Shown here piece by piece: positions 58,879 through 64,000 of a stretch of DNA of 64,000 bases. The translations under genes and the position numbers were made by a program. The stretch is from NCBI GenBank assembly GCA_037176845.1, contig JAYKXP010000006.1, positions 1 to 64,000 of the forward strand, given 5' to 3'. This DNA is from Paramarasmius palmivorus (lineage: Eukaryota; Basidiomycota; Agaricomycetes; Agaricales; Marasmiaceae). Under the pieces are notes generated by a model. That model was given only the letters and a program-made list of their open reading frames with translations. It did not search any database and was not told where the DNA came from. How positions within the stretch are numbered: position 1 is the stretch's first letter; every line of letters starts with the position of its first letter.

Positions 58879-61800
58879 CTAGACCATCTCTATGTCTTCT
58901 GGCTCAGCGCTCACGCCGTCCTCATTCCAAATCTCCAGGAACTGAAATAAATCAGCGCTAGAGCCTATGGTAGGATCTGATAACATACCCTTGACTTGTG
59001 TGCCTCACAATCCTCAGTGGTGACAATAGGTTTCGTAGCAAAGGGTAGACGATCCCAAGAAATCGGAGTCTCATGCCTTCTCGTCGCAGGTTTGTCTCCA
59101 ATGGCGCTCTTCTTGCCCAGGACAAACTTGGAGCATTTCCTGTCGAGGGGTAATGAGTTAGTGTTACAACCAAGGATGGATAGAATGCTCACTCTTCTGA
59201 TAGACTATATAGTGTCTTCAGGTGAGCTTTGAGTAACATCACCATTGCCATGATGATCGACGTTCGGAGAAGGGGAAGTTGTTCCAGAGTCAACGCCGGA
59301 GCTAAAGGGGAGTCTGTATGAGCGCACTTGTCAGATAGTTCGGAAAGACCTCACCTATGACACCTTCCATCGGTACACTTCCACCAGCAGCATCATCTTG
59401 CTGAGGAGGAGGCTGTGGCTGAGCGTTGGTCCGCAGGCTTGCAAGAAGATGAGAAGGTGACAAGACTTCTAGAATGTGGGTTCCGCTTGTCGAAAGTGTG
59501 GATGTCAGTGACTTGATCACTGTCAAAACCTCCTCTTGGGTTTTGTAGTCGAACGCTGCAAAGTTTTCTGCCATGTAGCGTGCGAATTCTACATCATCCT
59601 GGTAAAGGCTGAGTGTCTATATTTACGCGGAGTGCTAGACAACCTACCTCTGACGACTCATATGATGGAGAATCTTGGAACACTTTGACAAGTGCCTTCA
59701 AAAAATCTTGCCTCGGTTGCCTTTTGTCTCGGACCAGAGAATACCAACGTTGAAGGACGGCGATCGGCATGGGGGCCATGCGATATCCTGTGTCGTTTGT
59801 CAATATTTGGGGTCGCGGGCAAGTACCAGCTTACCCTGTGGGCTAGGTGTAACCTTTCTTTGATAGTCGAACGACATTCTTGCGCTGGGAATATAGCGCG
59901 TGTTGAGGAGGGACGCGTGTTTGCCGTGCAAAGTGACATGCAATGAACTCGCCCTACTGCTCAAAGAACTATTTGGGCTTGTTTCGAGGGCAATGATATA
60001 TGGGAACGACTACGAATGGCATGAAAAAAGGATGGAGTGTGGATTAATGAAATGTGAACGTACCTGCAGAGGATGTGCTAATCCTTGCTTCACAGTAAAA
60101 GTCAGAATTTCGATGGCAGACGCTTGGATTTGCACGTGTTGCGAGAGGCAAGCCTCAAGGATGTGTGTCAAGTACCTCTGGACGACTGCGGAAGCCACTC
60201 TGCGATGGAGCATTCAGTAACACGCTGCAGTATCTCGTGAAGTGACGAACCCAGAATCCGCAAACCCGTCCGTGTTTCCCACAAGTTCCTCCATGTTCAC
60301 CTCCGTGGACGTGGGTACACCCTTCGATACTTCTGAACAAGAAACTGAATGAACATATCACCCTGCCAGTAGAACGGACAAACGAACCCTTCTCCTTTGC
60401 AGAGTGTTTGATTGCTTCTGAGACAAGAAATCCCTGAATGATCTTGAGCAATCGGCCCTTTGCTTCCTCGTCAGAACCCATAAATATTGCGTCCATGATT
60501 GTTGCTGACCACTCGAGGGTCATAAGAGTTGGCTGTGCACGGAAAAGAAACCCGAGGCACTGTAAAACTCTCGCACGAAGTGTCGCGTCCTCATGCTTGT
60601 TGTGTAATTCAAGGAGACTACTATAGACATGCTCGATAATAGATCCCTATTGCGCGTGGACTTCAGACACTTTATTATGAGCATGAATTGAGCCGTACCT
60701 CGTGAACAGCATTGATGTCTTTGACTAAGTCAGGGTTCTCCTCTCTTAGCTTATCAAAGTTACAGTGTTCAGCAAGGAGAGAAGTAATGAAGATCAAAGT
60801 GGCCAGTGCTCTAGTTTCGCCGGGGTTCAAGGAAGGTTTTCTGATAGCATCCTGCATGCGCGCTTTGTACATCAGTCAGTATTGAAGGCTCGACCAAAGA
60901 CATTACTGCCCACCATTGCATGACTTCAAAAGTGATACAAGCCTCACAAAATCGTGGGTCAAATACTGCACAACGACGCAGATGCATGCCACAGATTCTT
61001 GAAGTGCCTATGTTGGTTGATTGCATTGAGGTTTTCATCTAGATTCATTCAGAAGGGACTCACGGCAAGCCCTCCAACGTTTGACGGCTTGATTATCATA
61101 GGCTGCAAGGCCAGCTGCAGCTCTTGTCCGAATTTGATTGCCGTTTTGGGCATGGATGGGATGGAGGATCGGAATATCTTGAGCAAGTAGTCGGCAGTCG
61201 ACTGTTCTTCGGCCTGTGTTCTAGCCGTAAGGAGACGTGTTATCTTTGGGAGGGTGTGTTGACTCACATTTGTTGGACTCTTGAGGTACGGTAGTAAAGT
61301 TTGAGCAGTCGAGCTCGTTATCACCGACGGGTATGCGGATGCTACAAGGTGTATTGTGCGGATGCAGTTATTGACTGTCTGTGTGGCAGTCAGTCATACC
61401 ATCAACGTGTGGTAGCAGTCAGTGGTTAGTGTCACTTACAAACCCAGGAAGGTCAGATGCATCGATCAAGCCATCGATCAACACTCCACAGATCTCCTCG
61501 ATCTCTTTCTCCTTTCCACTCTCCTTCCCGAACATTATTTTATGTAGCAAGTCTTCCAGGGGAGATGATTGGGAACGACTAAACATCGCGGACACGCCCA
61601 TGATGACCGCAACCTTGTTTACCAGAGCTGCCGAGTTGGTTGACGATGTTAAAGGTGGGAACCATAACTCCTCGATCGTCTTGATTGCAAGGTCCTTCAC
61701 GGCATCATCTTCGTCGAGCATTCGCAGCACCAGTTTCGCAGCGATGTCCACTTGACGCTGCGTACGTGCTGGAGGGCCACCATCAAGGGAAGTAGGAGAG

Positions 61801-64000
61801 GTCGGAGAAGCTGACTGATAAAATGCTTTGAGTAACTTGATAACCCGTTTCCGTACTGCAATGGAAGTATCCTGTCCAATTCATTGTAGCTAATGGAGTG
61901 GAACATAGAATATGAACATACCGCAATACGGTCAGCGATCTTCGAGTAGTACCCATCAACGGCTTCAAGTTCCGGCGTTTCGAGAACATATTTTCCAATC
62001 AATTCGACAGCGGCATCACGAACGGCTGGCGAGCTGTCCAGAAGGTGAGACTCTATGGCACTACGAACGGAAGCCTAGTGTTGATGCGTTAGCTATTGTG
62101 GATACATCGAATCAACGATGCTTACTGTGCCTAAAATACCATTGTCACATCCAACAATGAGTCCCAGTGCCTTCAGAGCTTTTGTGCGCATGAAGATTTG
62201 AGATGCATCCAAAGCATGCAGTATCACTTTGAGCAGCGCCTGGAACGATGGAAGGGTTCGTGTCGCAAGGGCACCAAGAGCCCCTGAAGGATGAGTCGAC
62301 AAGGAGCCCAATTCTTCGGAAAGACGGTCGATACGCGTGATTTCGTCTTGTGTGCTGCAATGCCGTTAGCCATCTAATAGTCTGATCGTAGAATAACTAA
62401 CCCAACATCAAAGACGTCGTTCGGGTGTTCTTTCCAGACTTCCTGTAAGGCCTCCTTGAGTCGTCTTCCGAACTTTAGAAGTTTCCTCTCCTCCCTGCTG
62501 CCTTTTTCGTCAGCCTGACTTGAAGTGCCGTTTATCTTGCCCCTCTTTTGGAGATTTAGTTCATCTTCCGTATCCCCTCCATCTTCTGTCACAAATTTTG
62601 AAAGCGCTTTCGAGACCCACTGCAATGCTGAAGCAAGTTCTTGGCCGAGTGCTGCAGAGGTCAACTCTTGTGCAGTCTATGACCCACAAAGTCAGACAAG
62701 GAACAAGGATTGAATGATTCTACGTACATCGTAAGCCTGGTCTTCGCTTCCTCTTTTCACGAGATGCGCGCCCAAGTCGTGGTGGGCAGATAAAAGCCGT
62801 TGGAATTCTTTGGTGTCGAGTGTTTTGATTATCTAAGCTCAAACGTCAATTTAGGAATGTCAGTAAAAAGCATGATCCGCAAACCTGGTCAAGCCCTTTC
62901 AGACCCCTTCCTTGCCCCTCATCCCTGCCAGAATCAAATTTGAGCGCACTCCCACGAATCTTTGCAGCAATGACACCCAGGTGGTCCAGTGCAATCGCAC
63001 GCAGGGCATTATTGTCGACGTGAGTGTTCTTGGCATTCGTTTCGTCAAACGAAGAAAGCTGACAACAAATGATTGAGTATTCACTGTTATGACTCTGTTC
63101 ACGGTGCAGCAACTTACCAGTACTCTACCCACTACTCCGAGCAACACCGCAGCTCCAGGCCATTCGGGCCACCATAATACCGTTAGTAGGTCGGTTATCA
63201 GCCCATCCAAAATACCGCGATAGGCAGATTCAGGTGTACTCTTAGTGGTGGCTTTGGTGCGGCCAGACCTTTGAGTTAAGAAGAGGACAATGGTCTTCGC
63301 CGTTTTAGTCGCCGAATCCAAAGCTGTAGAATATAGCCGTATCTCCTGCAAGCCAAAATGTTACGAGTAGCCGGAACAGCGTATCGACAGCCACACCTCT
63401 TTATCGTGCTCGTCCAGCCAGCTGCCTTCGTCTTCTTCGGGCCTTTCGGTAAATGAAGCCTGTGACTTGAGCGCAATGGCGTTCTGTCGCTCTTTTGCAA
63501 TACGACGTGCTTCGATTCGAACATCATGAGCAGAAGTCTGTATGAGCTGGATGAGAAGCGCGGAGACCGTCCGTATTGATTGATTGTTACGGAGGCTGTC
63601 GAGCTGACGTTGTAAGACCAGGAGAATTCGAGTGGGATAAATACTAACCGGAACTGGCCCCCGCCTCCTTGACCTTTTTCGTCACTAAGTTTTATCAAAG
63701 AGGTCAGAATCTCTTCAACAATCCAAGCTCGCTGAGTAGGATACGTCGCGAATATGCTCCGAATCAAACCCAATGCTTCCATTCTTAGAGCACGCATCGC
63801 ACTCTTTCCCAAGGTTTTACCTGTGATAAAGATGTCGGTGACAATGAACCAAGTGATAGAAGTATGGGCGACATGGCTTACTAAGAACGCTCTCCTTTTC
63901 CTTTCCTTTCTTAGAACTCTTAGAATCTGCGTGGTCTGTGGCCTCGGAGACGAAAAATGGGCCGACACCGACGTAGACGGCTTGAATAACGATGCTCTCG
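58879..64000 (-). CDS. SCC2: Scc2/Mis4/Nipped-B cohesin loader, 5' end outside the window
   Basis: Scc2 with Scc4 loads cohesin onto chromosomes. The gene runs off the right edge, so the N-terminus is missing. HEAT-repeat motifs typical of the family are seen in order: [33 protein letters not shown] text, [112 protein letters not shown] and, near the C-terminus, [24 protein letters not shown] and [22 protein letters not shown]. The end is acidic: [20 protein letters not shown], with TAG at 58,879-58,881. More than 15 introns of about 50-60 bases are required. The family is usually 1,600-2,100 residues; about 1,400 fall in this window. Confidence 0.9.

Overview
The window is eukaryotic DNA from a filamentous basidiomycete, most likely an Agaricomycete. 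Genes are split by many short introns (about 50-60 bp, GT..AG). The repeat half carries KDZ, Helitron and LTR families typical of mushroom-forming fungi and relatives. I cannot fix the genus from sequence alone; a Rhizoctonia-like (Cantharellales) genome is a guess.

The left half (1 to about 35,000) is accessory, repeat-rich DNA. It opens with an apparently intact seven-exon KDZ transposase gene (1634-5084), preceded on the same strand by a small cysteine-rich companion gene (603-1473). Next come two tRNA-like Pol III modules, an array of GGGCATATGCCC-type palindromes, and a decayed Helitron helicase with a C-terminal Cys/His peptidase-like region but no Rep domain (6380-10329). LTR-retrotransposon remnants follow, including two copies of one element in opposite orientation (12,745-14,225 and 28,035-29,565). 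Between them lies a head-to-tail duplication of a 4,921-bp unit (15,899-20,819 and 20,820-25,740) in which I saw no difference between copies. The unit carries broken, unrecognised coding sequence on both strands. A Copia gag pseudogene, a TA-flanked MITE and a 1.6-kb terminal-inverted-repeat element close this half.

The right half (35,045-64,000) is a compact block of conserved housekeeping genes: a signalling-mucin-like membrane protein, mitochondrial EF-G, a SWIM-domain ATP-dependent DNA ligase, Cdc73 (Paf1 complex), CCT3 (chaperonin), Utp7 (SSU processome), a Yar1-like ankyrin protein, Nop58 (box C/D snoRNP), a Qa-SNARE syntaxin, TFIIA large subunit, a Sec14-like lipid transfer protein and the 3' part of the cohesin loader Scc2. 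Several pairs are divergent across very short promoters (CDC73/CCT3 79 bp, UTP7/YAR1 99 bp) or convergent. Three of the genes serve ribosome assembly (UTP7, YAR1, NOP58) and two serve RNA polymerase II transcription (CDC73, TOA1).

Gene coordinates were built by hand from reading frames plus splice signals. Exon edges may be off by a few bases where not stated.
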